Shown here in pieces: positions 9,233-17,487 of a stretch of DNA of 64,000 nucleotides. Source of the stretch: Thalassospiraceae bacterium LMO-JJ14. Lineage in GTDB: Bacteria > Pseudomonadota > Alphaproteobacteria > Rhodospirillales > Casp-alpha2. The position numbers and the translations under genes were made by a program. Position 1 is the stretch's first letter. Every line of letters begins with the position of its first letter. A model generated the notes under the pieces. That model saw nothing but the letters and a program-made list of their open reading frames with translations. It had not been told where the DNA came from and did not search any database. Location: NCBI GenBank assembly GCA_021555105.2, contig CP134604.1, positions 1,922,001 to 1,986,000 of the forward strand, written 5' to 3'.

Positions 9233-9256
9233 AAATACTTTACAGGAGATACAACC

Positions 9257-10129
9257 ATGACCGCAGCCGCCAACCTTCAGGACCTTTTGAACAAGCCTGA
9301 AATCATCACCGCGCCGGGTGTTTTCGATGCGATTTCGACACGGCTCACCGAACAGGCCGGTTTCAGCGCAGCTTTCATGAGCGGCTTCATGGTTTCCGCT
9401 GTCCGCATCGGTGAGCCGGATACGGGCCTCATCAGCTATGCGGAAATGGTCGATCAGGGACGCAACCTTTGCAGCGCGGTCGACATTCCGGTGATCGGTG
9501 ACGGCGACACGGGCTTCGGCAATCCCATCAACGTCAAGCGCACCGTGCAGGGATATGCGCAGGCCGGCTTTGCGTGCGTGATGATCGAGGATCAGGTTTC
9601 GCCCAAGCGTTGCGGGCATACGATCGGCAAACGCGTCGTGCCGTTCAACGAAGCGAAACAGCACCTGCAGGCGGCCGTGGATGCACGCGAAGCCGTTCGC
9701 GATAAGGGCGGCGACATCCTGATCATGGCGCGCACCGACGCCAACGGGCCGGAAGGCATGGACGAGGCGATCCGCCGCTGCGAAATGTTCCGCAAGGTGG
9801 GTGTCGACATCACGTTTCTGGAAGCGCCCAAGAACGAAGACGAAATGCGCCGTTACTGCGCCGAGGTCGATGGACCGAAGATGGCCAACATGGTCGAGCA
9901 GGGAACGACCCCTTATCTGTCGCCGAAGGAACTGGAAGAAATCGGCTACAAGGTTGCGATCTATCCGGCGGCCCTGCTGATGAGCGCGATCAAGGCGATG
10001 CAGGAAACGTTGCAGATGATCAAGTCGGGCGAGCAGGACCTTTCGAACCGGATTACCTTTCAGGAACTGCAGGCGATTGTCGGGTTCCCCGAATACTACG
10101 CCGCTGAAAAACAGTACGCGGCGGAGTAA
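9257..10129 (+). CDS. Isocitrate lyase/PEP mutase family C-C lyase (2,3-dimethylmalate- or methylisocitrate-lyase-like)
   Basis: 290 residues with an AGGAGA site before the ATG. Superfamily motifs: APGVFDA, metal-binding GDGDTGFG, MIEDQ, SPKRCGH with the catalytic Cys (the PrpB-type KRCGH form), IMARTDA and NMVEQGTTPYLS. The last segment differs from the NMTEFG of PrpB-like lyases and resembles family members acting on dimethylmalate or related acids (memory-based comparison). It is one of two paralogues in the window and closes the run that begins at 7491. A LysR gene follows on the opposite strand after only four bases. Confidence 0.88.
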   Translation: MTAAANLQDLLNKPEIITAPGVFDAISTRLTEQAGFSAAFMSGFMVSAVRIGEPDTGLISYAEMVDQGRNLCSAVDIPVIGDGDTGFGNPINVKRTVQGYAQAGFACVMIEDQVSPKRCGHTIGKRVVPFNEAKQHLQAAVDAREAVRDKGGDILIMARTDANGPEGMDEAIRRCEMFRKVGVDITFLEAPKNEDEMRRYCAEVDGPKMANMVEQGTTPYLSPKELEEIGYKVAIYPAALLMSAIKAMQETLQMIKSGEQDLSNRITFQELQAIVGFPEYYAAEKQYAAE

Positions 10130-10133
10130 CGCT

Positions 10134-11042
10134 CTAGGCTGCGCGCACCCATTCCGCGACAAACTCCGGCAGCATATCGGCGACGGCGCGGGCCGCCGGG
10201 GAAGGGTTATGCCCGCGCGACATCAATATCCCCATGCGCCGCTTCATTTCCGGTTCCTTGAGGGGGATGACGGCATACGAGCCGTCGCGCGCCGGCGGCA
10301 CGGCGGTTTCCGGCAACACGGCAACACCGAGACCTGCATCGGCCATGCTGATCAGGGTCTGGTGGTGCAGCATTTCATATTTCGGTTCCAGGACGCGGCC
10401 GTGTTTTTCAAAAGCTTTTTCAAGCAGATCGCGCGTCGCCGAACGCCGCGGCATGGCGAGGATCGGCATCTCCATGATGTCGGTAAACTTTATGGCGGCC
10501 TTACGGGCCAGCGGGTGCCTGCCATTAAGGACGGCAACGAAACCGTCCGAAAGCAGATGCGTGAAGGCGATGTCCTTGTCGTCGCAATCCAGGGGGCCGA
10601 TGCCGAAATCGACGCTGTCGGTCCTCAGCGCCTCGATGATTTCGCTGCCGTACGCTTCGCGGACCTGAATGAAGATTTCCGGATGGCGCGACTGAAAAGC
10701 CGCCAGGGCGGGCGGCAGGATCGACGAGGCGAAACTCGGTGCGCAGGCGACCAGCACCCGGCCCCGCGTCATCGCCGCTTCGTCGCGAAACGCGCGGATG
10801 GTGTCTTCCAGGCCGGTCACGGTCCGGCTGGCCCGGTCGAGTAATTCATTACCCGCATCCGTCAGACGCACCGAGCGGGTCGTGCGGTGAAACAGCGGCA
10901 CCCCCAGTGTGGCTTCCAGTTGCTGCACATGCGCCGTTACCGCGGACTGCGACAGGTTCAGACGTTCCGAGGCGCGGCGGAAACCGCGCGCTTCGGCGAC
11001 GGCAAGGAAGGTCTCCAATTGCTTCAGGGTGACCGGGAGCAT
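10134..11042 (-). CDS. LysR-family transcriptional regulator
   Basis: 302 residues with a GGAGGCAGCC ribosome site. The N-terminal winged helix-turn-helix is typical: LKQLETFLAVAEARGFRRASERLNLSQSAVTAHVQQLE. The rest is the two-lobe periplasmic-binding-protein-like effector domain. It is divergent from the MmgE/PrpD gene, with an inverted repeat in between that could be its operator. By position it is the likely regulator of the downstream catabolic genes and perhaps of the lyases. The effector is probably an organic acid or CoA ester of the pathway (inference). Confidence 0.9.
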   Translation of the reverse strand: MLPVTLKQLETFLAVAEARGFRRASERLNLSQSAVTAHVQQLEATLGVPLFHRTTRSVRLTDAGNELLDRASRTVTGLEDTIRAFRDEAAMTRGRVLVACAPSFASSILPPALAAFQSRHPEIFIQVREAYGSEIIEALRTDSVDFGIGPLDCDDKDIAFTHLLSDGFVAVLNGRHPLARKAAIKFTDIMEMPILAMPRRSATRDLLEKAFEKHGRVLEPKYEMLHHQTLISMADAGLGVAVLPETAVPPARDGSYAVIPLKEPEMKRRMGILMSRGHNPSPAARAVADMLPEFVAEWVRAA

Positions 11043-11066
11043 GGCTGCCTCCTATTGATCTGATTT

Positions 11067-11093
11067 ATAGATATATAGTGCATATATTTCTAT
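11067..11093. promoter_or_regulatory. Imperfect inverted repeat, probable LysR operator
   Basis: ATAGATATATA (11067-11077) and TATATTTCTAT (11083-11093) form an inverted repeat with 10 of 11 positions complementary around GTGCA. It lies between the divergent LysR gene (start 11042) and the MmgE/PrpD gene (start 11178). The position suits LysR autoregulation and target activation. Confidence 0.55.
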
Positions 11094-11177
11094 TTGTTCA
11101 ATCGAATGTTGTGTGATGGAATATTCCCTCAAGAGCCGGGGCTTCCCGGCGACAATCAACATGTTGGGAGACATCCG

Positions 11178-12572
11178 ATGACCGGTATCAGCCGCCGTCT
11201 GGCGGAATTCGCAGTTAATCTCGGTTATGAAGATCTGCCTTCGGAAGTGATCGAGCGGACCAAGCTTTTGATCCTGGATACGGCGGGCAACATGGTGCGC
11301 GCCCGCAACGATGCGGAATCGACGCCGGCGATGGTACGCGCTATTGAAATTCTTGGTCTGGCGTCCGGCGACTGCGCCGTGCCGGGGGATGTGCAGTCTT
11401 ATGTGCCATCGGCGGCGGCTTTGCTGAACGGAACGCTGGCCCACTCGCTCGATTTCGACGACACCCACGCCGAAGCCTCGCTGCATTCGTCGGCGCCGAT
11501 CGTACCGGCAGCCCTGGCGGCGGCGGAAATGACAGGCGCGTCCGGCAAGGACCTGATCGCTGCCTGTGTCGCGGGCTATGAAATTCAAATCCGTCTCGCA
11601 TTAGCCTTGGGGCCGTCCGATCACTACGACCGCGGCTATCATCCGACGGCGACCTGCGGCATCTTCGGTGCTGTGGCAGCGGCGGGCAAGCTGCTGGGCA
11701 TGGACGCCGATCAGATCGAAAGCGCCTTTGGCATTGCACTCAGCCAGTCGGCAGGATCCATGCAGTTCCTTGCCGACGGTGCGTGGACCAAGCGTTCGCA
11801 CGTCGGTCAGGCGGCGCAGAACGGTCTGATGTGCGCGGTCATGGCCAAGGAAGGGTTCAAGGGTCCGAAGCAGGCGTTCGAAGGCAAGTGGGGGTTCCTG
11901 CATGCCTATGCACCGAACGCCGATCCGTCCAAAGCGGATGCCGAACTGGGCGAACGCTGGGAGACCATGCGCCTCGCCGTCAAACCGTTCCCGAGCTGCC
12001 GCTATACCCACGCCGCCATGGATGCGCTGAAGCAGATCATCCGCGACGAAGGCGTCACGGCAGACGAGGTCGAGGCCGTCGAGATAGGCCTGCCGATGAC
12101 CGGCATGAAGATCGTCAGCCTGCCAGAAGAGGCCAAGCATCATCCGCAAAGTGTTGTCGACGGCCAGTTCTCGATGCCGTTCTGCGCCGCTGTGGTGCTG
12201 CGTGAAGGCACCATGCTTTGGGATCATTACGCAACGCACCTGACGGACCCGGAAACGCTGGCGCTGACCAAAAAGGTCACCTGCGTCAACGATCCCGACG
12301 TCGAGGCGCTGTTCCCGGAGAATATGGCGGGCAAGGCGACGGTCAAGACGGCGCGCGGCACATTTTCGGTGCTGATCGACATGCCGAAGGGCGAGCCCGG
12401 CAACTTCATGACGGTCGAGGAATTCCGCGGCAAGTTCAACGGTCTTGCCGATCCTTATTTGGGTGCAGACGGCGCCACGTGGTTCGCCGACCTGATCCTC
12501 GGTCTCGAGGCGCAGAATTCGGTTTCGTCGGTGCTGGCCGCCGGCAAGCCGCAGATGCAGGCGGCGGAATAA
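11178..12572 (+). CDS. MmgE/PrpD family protein (2-methylcitrate dehydratase / cis-aconitate decarboxylase type)
   Basis: 464 residues from the ATG at 11178 with a GGGAGA site; an upstream in-frame start at 11094 lacks support. The all-helical N-terminal domain contains LAHSLDFDDTHAEASLHSS, the family hallmark around the active-site Asp and His, plus HPTATCGIFGAVAAAGKLLG and SAGSMQF. The C-terminal domain has KPFPSCRYTHAAMDA and a MPFCAA stretch. Characterised relatives dehydrate 2-methylcitrate or decarboxylate cis-aconitate to itaconate. With the aconitase-like pair at 16225/17484 and two lyases nearby, a tri- or dicarboxylic acid substrate is likely. Confidence 0.9.
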   Translation: MTGISRRLAEFAVNLGYEDLPSEVIERTKLLILDTAGNMVRARNDAESTPAMVRAIEILGLASGDCAVPGDVQSYVPSAAALLNGTLAHSLDFDDTHAEASLHSSAPIVPAALAAAEMTGASGKDLIAACVAGYEIQIRLALALGPSDHYDRGYHPTATCGIFGAVAAAGKLLGMDADQIESAFGIALSQSAGSMQFLADGAWTKRSHVGQAAQNGLMCAVMAKEGFKGPKQAFEGKWGFLHAYAPNADPSKADAELGERWETMRLAVKPFPSCRYTHAAMDALKQIIRDEGVTADEVEAVEIGLPMTGMKIVSLPEEAKHHPQSVVDGQFSMPFCAAVVLREGTMLWDHYATHLTDPETLALTKKVTCVNDPDVEALFPENMAGKATVKTARGTFSVLIDMPKGEPGNFMTVEEFRGKFNGLADPYLGADGATWFADLILGLEAQNSVSSVLAAGKPQMQAAE

Positions 12573-12591
12573 AGCGGAAATATAGAAATCT

Positions 12592-12597
12592 GGAGGG
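12592..12597 (+). promoter_or_regulatory. Orphan Shine-Dalgarno-like GGAGGG with no gene behind it
   Basis: GGAGGG lies 20 bases after the MmgE/PrpD stop, where the ribosome site of a next operon gene would sit. The next ATG on this strand (12609) opens a frame of only 26 codons. This may be the remnant of a once-contiguous junction with the MaoC gene, now split by the inserted opposite-strand gene. Confidence 0.35.
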
Positions 12598-12601
12598 CTG
12601 T

Positions 12602-13087
12602 TTACTCATGCGAGGGTTTGCAAGGGATTGTCGTTCCACGAACCGCAATAAAATAAACGATGATCCCCCCAATAGTGAAATCGACTAAAGCCAGGAAACC
12701 TGTAGCGTAAATGAATAGCTTGTCGTGATACGAGGCTGAGTCGACATAGAGCATCATCCACCAAGTGAGGGTGTAAATGCCTCCTGTAGATAAGCCGCCG
12801 GTCATGTAATGGCTGAAATTGGTCTTGTTGGCATGCCAGAGAAGAAGATGCATTGGCAAGCCGATGATTAGGGAGAATGGAACAGCGGAAGTTACAAATA
12901 AAGCAGTGGATTGTAGTTCTGGACCAACAAGTTGAGCGAAATGGGCAAGCCCACCTGAAATCTGAGTATAAAGATAGAGAAATGCGAGATTGGATGCGTA
13001 GATCGCCCCCCAAGATATTGGAAAGGCAAGTATAGTCCTTGCAATGAATAGAGCTATCGTGAGCCGGCGATTTGTTTGAACGTCCAC
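12602..13087 (-). CDS. Orphan four-helix membrane protein, AT-richer than its surroundings
   Basis: 161 residues if started at the GTG at 13087, which has an AAGG element seven bases upstream. A TTG at 13186 would extend it into the MaoC gene and is unlikely. Four hydrophobic segments are visible: LTIALFIARTILAFPISWG, TALFVTSAVPFSLIIGLP, TGGIYTLTWWMMLYV and a final one with GFLALVDFTIGGIIVYFIAV. No family recognised. Its base composition is visibly lower in GC than adjacent genes and it is opposite to the catabolic operon it splits, which suggests recent acquisition. Function unknown. Confidence 0.65.
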   Translation of the reverse strand: MDVQTNRRLTIALFIARTILAFPISWGAIYASNLAFLYLYTQISGGLAHFAQLVGPELQSTALFVTSAVPFSLIIGLPMHLLLWHANKTNFSHYMTGGLSTGGIYTLTWWMMLYVDSASYHDKLFIYATGFLALVDFTIGGIIVYFIAVRGTTIPCKPSHE

Positions 13088-13176
13088 TTGAGTTCGCCTT
13101 GTGCCAAGTAAGTGACGAGGTTTGCCTGAGCTATCTATGCAAGGACGAAAGCGTTTTTTGGGAATGGAATGAATAA

Positions 13177-13695
13177 ATGGTAGCAAATGCGAAGGAAGTC
13201 GGTCCGAACCGGTATCGCGAGTCCTACGGACGGTATCTCGAGGATTTCAAGGTCGGCGATGTCTATGAGCACCGGCCGGGCCGGACGGTGACGGAAAACG
13301 ACAATACCTGGTTCACGCTGTTGACCATGAACCAGCATCCGCTGCACTTCGACCGGGAATACGCCAAGCATTCCGAGTTCGGGCAGCCGCTGGTGAATTC
13401 CTGCCTGACGCTGGCCATCGTCGCCGGCATGAGCGTATCGGACGTCAGCCAGAAGACCATTGCCAACCTGGGCTGGGACAAGGTCAAGATGCCGGCCCCG
13501 GTGTTCAACGGCGATACGCTGTATGCCGAAAGCGAGGTGCTGGCGGTGCGCGAAAGCAAGTCGCGCCCGACGCAGGGCATCGTCACCATCAAGACCACTG
13601 GCTTCAAGCAGGGCGGCGTCGAGGTGATCTCGTTCGAACGCAACATGCTGATCCCGAAACGTGGCCATGCGGTCGACGACAAGCTGGATTATTGA
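13177..13695 (+). CDS. MaoC-family hydratase
   Basis: 172 residues with a single hotdog domain. The family pattern is present: EDFKVGDVYEHRPGRTVTENDNTWFTLLTMNQHPLHFD, in which the Asp-x4-His-like dyad region (N..NQHPLHFD) forms the hydratase site, then FGQPLVNSCLTLAI. Relatives hydrate mesaconyl-CoA, itaconyl-CoA or other enoyl-CoAs. It overlaps no gene but the acyl-CoA dehydrogenase follows after 10 bases, so one transcript is expected. Role: adding water to the double bond made by that dehydrogenase (inference). Confidence 0.88.
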   Translation: MVANAKEVGPNRYRESYGRYLEDFKVGDVYEHRPGRTVTENDNTWFTLLTMNQHPLHFDREYAKHSEFGQPLVNSCLTLAIVAGMSVSDVSQKTIANLGWDKVKMPAPVFNGDTLYAESEVLAVRESKSRPTQGIVTIKTTGFKQGGVEVISFERNMLIPKRGHAVDDKLDY

Positions 13696-13705
13696 GGAAG
13701 CGAAA

Positions 13706-14857
13706 ATGCCCGACGCACTGAACGACAGTGAAAACACCCTGATCCTTGATGCCATCGATAAGTTCCTCGAAAAGGACGTTGCACCGTATGTGAGGGAATT
13801 CGAGTCCGCCGACAAATATCCCCACGACATCGCTGACAAGTTGGCCGATCTGGGGATGTACGGGGCGACGATCTCGCCGGAATACGGTGGCCTCGGTCTC
13901 GATATCCGCACCTATTCGCAAATCGTCGAGCGGGTCTCGGCCGTCTGGATGTCGGTGTCCGGCCTGTTCAATTCGCACCTGATCATGGCCGCCGCCGTGG
14001 AACGGTTCGGCACTGAAGAGCTGAAGCGGGAATACCTGCCGAAGTTCGCCAGCGGCGAAATCCGGGGCGGCATCGCGCTTACCGAACCGGACGCCGGGAC
14101 GGACCTGCAAGGCATCCGTACCAAGGCAATCAAAGACGGCGACGATTACGTCATCGACGGCACCAAGACGTGGATCACCAATTCGGTTCAGGGCGAGATG
14201 CTGGCGGTGCTCGTCAAGACCGACCCGGATGCCGAACCGGCGCATCGGGGTATGAGTCTTTTGCTGGTTGCGAAATCGGCGGGCTTCAAGGCGAGCAAGT
14301 TGAAAAAACTCGGCTACAAGGGCATCGATACCGGCGAGGTACAGTTTTCCGGCGTGCGTGTGCCGCAATCTCATCTGATCGGTGAGAAAGAGGGCAGAGG
14401 CCTGCAGCAGATTCTCGGCGGGCTGGAGCTTGGCCGTATCAATGTCGCCGCCAGGGGGGTCGGCGTCGCCCGCGCCGCGCTGGAAGATTCCATATCCTAT
14501 GCGAAACAGCGCAAGACATTCGGCAAGCCGATTTGCGAGCATCAGGCGATCCAGATCAAACTCGCCGATATGGCGACACGGGTGCAGGCCGCGCGCAAGC
14601 TGGTCGAGGACGCCGCCGTTGCCTATGACACCGGCGAGCGCTGCGACATGGAAGCCGGCATGGCCAAGCTGTTCGCCACCGAAGCCGCCATGGAAAACGC
14701 CGCAGAGGCGATGCGCATTCACGGTGCCTACGGTTACTCGCCGGAATACAATATCGAACGGTATTACCGCGATGCGCCTTTGCTGTGTATCGGTGAAGGG
14801 ACCAACGAGCTGCAGCGCATCATCATTGCGAAGCAATTGGTGGAGCGCAGTTCGTGA
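13706..14857 (+). CDS. Acyl-CoA dehydrogenase
   Basis: 383 residues from the ATG at 13706; GAGGAAG lies ten bases upstream. Domains in order: helical N-domain, beta domain with ALTEPDAGTDLQGI and KTWITNS that contact FAD, and C-terminal helical domain with RKTFGKPI, IHGAYGY and the end motif RYYRDAPLLCIGEGTNELQRIIIAKQL. The Glu in GEGTNE is the position of the catalytic base in many family members. FAD-dependent alpha,beta-desaturation of a short or branched acyl-CoA is expected. Lies between MaoC and CoA-transferase genes. Confidence 0.92.
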   Translation: MPDALNDSENTLILDAIDKFLEKDVAPYVREFESADKYPHDIADKLADLGMYGATISPEYGGLGLDIRTYSQIVERVSAVWMSVSGLFNSHLIMAAAVERFGTEELKREYLPKFASGEIRGGIALTEPDAGTDLQGIRTKAIKDGDDYVIDGTKTWITNSVQGEMLAVLVKTDPDAEPAHRGMSLLLVAKSAGFKASKLKKLGYKGIDTGEVQFSGVRVPQSHLIGEKEGRGLQQILGGLELGRINVAARGVGVARAALEDSISYAKQRKTFGKPICEHQAIQIKLADMATRVQAARKLVEDAAVAYDTGERCDMEAGMAKLFATEAAMENAAEAMRIHGAYGYSPEYNIERYYRDAPLLCIGEGTNELQRIIIAKQLVERSS

Positions 14858-14876
14858 CCAGCGCTCACTGTTCTTA

Positions 14877-14997
14877 CCGTCGTCCTGAACTTGATTCAGG
14901 ACCCATGAAGCGGCAATACCATCCGGGCCAGGATGGAAATAAGATATGGACCCTGAAACGCGGCGCGACTGAACCGCGCCTTGTTCGGGATGACGGG
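14877..14997. repeat. Intergenic palindromic repeat element (about 120 bp)
   Basis: The gap between the acyl-CoA dehydrogenase and CoA-transferase genes has imperfect terminal inverted repeats (ACCGTCGTCCTGAAC at the left, TTCGGGATGACGGG at the right). It also has two perfect internal hairpins: CCTGAA/TTCAGG (14884-14900) and GGCGCG/CGCGCC (14962-14980). The antisense reading gives the peptide WVLNQVQDDG, which I know as a common mistranslation of dispersed alphaproteobacterial repeats. Only one copy is in this window. Confidence 0.65.
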
Positions 14998-15007
14998 AGA
15001 AACAGAA

Positions 15008-16204
15008 GTGCAGAATAATCCTCTTCCCCTCGCGGGGGTCAGGGTCCTCGCCGTTGAACAATATGGCGCCGGTCCGTTCGGTACCATGTTCCTGGCCGAT
15101 CAGGGCGCCGAGGTCGTCAAGATCGAAAACCCCGAGGGTGGGGATTTCGCCCGCGACATCGGTCCGTACTGGTTCGGTGACGGCTCATCCGAATTTTTTC
15201 ACGCCTATAACCGCAACAAGCGTAGCGTCACGCTCGACCTGACCAGCGAAGAGGGGCGCAAGGTGTTTCTGGATCTTGTCCGCAACGCGGATGCGGTGTC
15301 GTCGAACCTGCGAGGCGACGTCCCCGACAAGCTAGGCCTGAACTATGCCGATCTGAAACACGTTAATCCGAACATCGTCTGCGCGCACCTGTCGGCCTAC
15401 GGGCGAACCGGCCCCCGCAAAGCATGGCCCGGGTTCGACTACCTGATGCAGGCGGAGGCCGGATGGTTTTCGTTGACCGGCGAGCCGGAAAATCCACCGA
15501 CCCGTTTCGGGCTTTCGGTGGTCGATCAGATGACCGGTCTGGCACTGGCCTATGCGGTGCTGGCCGGCATTACCGGGGCGCGGGCCACGGGCATCGGGCG
15601 CGATATGGATGTCAGTCTTTTCGACATCGCACTCAGCAATCTGGGCTACCCGGGCATCTGGTATCTGAACGAAGGTCACGTGCAGGGGCGCCTGCCGCGC
15701 TCGGCGCATCCGGCATTAACGCCGTGCGCGCTCTATCAGACGAAAGACGGCTGGATTTATCTGATGTGCAACAAGGAAAAATTCTGGCCGGCACTGTGCG
15801 GCAAGCTGGGACGCCCCGAATGGGGCGATGATCCGCGCTTCAAGACCTTCAAGGATCGGTTCGAGAACCGCCCGTTGGTCGAGGAGATCCTCGACGAAGC
15901 CTTGTCGGCGAAAACCACGGCCGAGTGGCTTGAAGTGTTTGCCGGTGTCGTTCCGGCGGCGGCCATCAACGATGTGAAGCAGGCCCTCGACAATCCGTTC
16001 GTGACCGACGAAGGAAGAATTCAAGAGATCGAGTTGGAAGGCCATGGTACGTATAAGTACATGGCACCTGCCGTGCGTTCGGGCGGCTCGCCGGCACCCG
16101 CGAACCCTGCGCCGAAGCTGGGCGCGGATACGGACGACTTGTTACGGGACGCCGGATACGACGATGCGGCGATTGCTGCGCTCAGAAATAAAAAAGTCAT
16201 CTGA
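15008..16204 (+). CDS. CaiB/BaiF-family CoA-transferase
   Basis: 398 residues when started at the GTG at 15008, which follows GGGAG at eight-base spacing; earlier ATGs at 14981 and 14990 lie in the repeat element. Family III transferase features: LAGVRVLAVEQYGAGPFGTMFLADQGAEVVKIE, NRNKRSVTLDL, the SNLRGDVPDKLGL stretch near the usual catalytic Asp, and GFDYLMQAEAGW. These enzymes move CoA from a thioester donor to a carboxylic acid, for example succinyl-CoA to mesaconate or citramalate. Here it probably activates the pathway acid before the dehydrogenase and hydratase act (inference). Confidence 0.92.
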   Translation: MQNNPLPLAGVRVLAVEQYGAGPFGTMFLADQGAEVVKIENPEGGDFARDIGPYWFGDGSSEFFHAYNRNKRSVTLDLTSEEGRKVFLDLVRNADAVSSNLRGDVPDKLGLNYADLKHVNPNIVCAHLSAYGRTGPRKAWPGFDYLMQAEAGWFSLTGEPENPPTRFGLSVVDQMTGLALAYAVLAGITGARATGIGRDMDVSLFDIALSNLGYPGIWYLNEGHVQGRLPRSAHPALTPCALYQTKDGWIYLMCNKEKFWPALCGKLGRPEWGDDPRFKTFKDRFENRPLVEEILDEALSAKTTAEWLEVFAGVVPAAAINDVKQALDNPFVTDEGRIQEIELEGHGTYKYMAPAVRSGGSPAPANPAPKLGADTDDLLRDAGYDDAAIAALRNKKVI

Positions 16205-16224
16205 CGGGGATAGGGAACATCAAT

Positions 16225-17487
16225 ATGGCGCAAACGCTCGCCGAAAAAATCATTGCCAGGGCTGCCGGTGTCGGCAGTGTATCACCAGGAGAGATCGTGA
16301 CCTGCCAGGTCGATCTGGCCATGATGCACGACAGTTCGGGGCCGCGCATGGCCGGCAAGAAACTGGATGAGCTTGGGGTGCCGGTCTGGAACCTGGATAA
16401 GCTCGTCGTTATCACCGACCACTACATCAACGACGACAATCCGGGCCACCAGGACATTCAGAAACATGCACATGCATGGATCGCTGAACACGACATAAAG
16501 CACTTCATCAACGAGCAGGGCATTTGCCACATCGTTCTGCCCGAGGGCGGACATGTGAAGCCCGGTATGTTCATCGTCGGCGGCGACAGCCATTCCGTCA
16601 CCGGTGGGGCTTTCGGCACGATCATGGTTGGTATCGGCGCAACGGAACTGACTGGCGTTCTGGCGACCGGTGAAATCTGGGTGCGCGTTCCGGAAACCGT
16701 GAAGATCGATGTGACCGGGACTCTGAAACCGGGGGTCGCCGCCAAGGATGTGATCCTCAAGCTGTGTGGCGATCACGGTATCATGGGCTTCAACTATCAG
16801 GCGCTTGAATATGCGGGGACGGCTGTCACGGCGATGTCGGTCGAGGAACGTATGACGCTATGTAACATGGCGGCTGAACTGGGCGCCAAGGCCGGGTACT
16901 GCGAACCGGACGGTAAAACCGAAACCGTCCTGAAGAAGTGGGGCGCAACGGGGATTGAGGTTGATCCCTGGCAGTCGGATGCGGACGCGGCATACGCAAG
17001 GACGGTCACGGTCGACGGTGATGCGCTGTCGCCGTATGTTGCGGCCCCTTCGAGCCCGGAAAATGCTGCCCCTGTCGAGGAACATGCCGGCACCAAACTC
17101 GATCAGGCCTATCTTGGGGCCTGCACGGGCGCGAAACTGGATGATTTGCGCATGGCGGCGCAGGTGCTCAAAGGGCGGAAAATTCAGAGCGGCTTCAAAT
17201 TCATGGTCTCACCTTCGTCGCTGTCGATGCAGGCCGAGGCGAAGGCCGATGGCACCTTGCAGATTATCGAGGATGCGGGCGGGGTGATCCTGCCCATGGG
17301 GTGCAGCGGCTGTATCGGTATCGGGCCGTCCAGGCTGGAGGAGAATGCCGTCGGTATTTCGTCGACGAACCGTAATTTCGTCGGTCGCGCCGGACCCAAG
17401 TCTTCGAAGTTGTTTCTGGCGTCACCCTATACCGTGGCGGCTTCCGCTATTAAGGGCTCAATCTCGGATCCGAGGGAATTCCTATGA
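16225..17487 (+). CDS. Aconitase-family hydratase large subunit (LeuC/DmdA-like)
   Basis: 420 residues. The iron-sulfur ligands are visible at Cys300 (GACTGAKL), Cys360 and Cys363 (GCSGCIG). Other markers are the N-terminal QVDLAMMHDSSGP and GGDSHSVTGGAFG. The length is that of the short HacA/DmdA/archaeal LeuC type, not the approximately 466-residue LeuC of leucine biosynthesis, and no leuB or leuA lies nearby. Relatives hydrate isopropylmaleate, citraconate, homoaconitate or dimethylmaleate. Paired with the small subunit by a four-base overlap. Dicarboxylate hydration within the catabolic island is inferred. Confidence 0.9.
   Translation: MAQTLAEKIIARAAGVGSVSPGEIVTCQVDLAMMHDSSGPRMAGKKLDELGVPVWNLDKLVVITDHYINDDNPGHQDIQKHAHAWIAEHDIKHFINEQGICHIVLPEGGHVKPGMFIVGGDSHSVTGGAFGTIMVGIGATELTGVLATGEIWVRVPETVKIDVTGTLKPGVAAKDVILKLCGDHGIMGFNYQALEYAGTAVTAMSVEERMTLCNMAAELGAKAGYCEPDGKTETVLKKWGATGIEVDPWQSDADAAYARTVTVDGDALSPYVAAPSSPENAAPVEEHAGTKLDQAYLGACTGAKLDDLRMAAQVLKGRKIQSGFKFMVSPSSLSMQAEAKADGTLQIIEDAGGVILPMGCSGCIGIGPSRLEENAVGISSTNRNFVGRAGPKSSKLFLASPYTVAASAIKGSISDPREFL

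Noticed and set aside
8591-10162. Long open frame on the minus strand across the enoyl-CoA hydratase and lyase genes
   Set aside because: It runs opposite two genes with clear family motifs and ribosome sites, and its translation is rich in Arg and His with no recognisable fold, as expected of a high-GC antisense shadow.
13604-15061. Long minus-strand frame across the acyl-CoA dehydrogenase, containing the phrase WVLNQVQDDG
   Set aside because: The phrase is a translation of the repeat element at 14877-14997; the rest is antisense to a well-supported acyl-CoA dehydrogenase.
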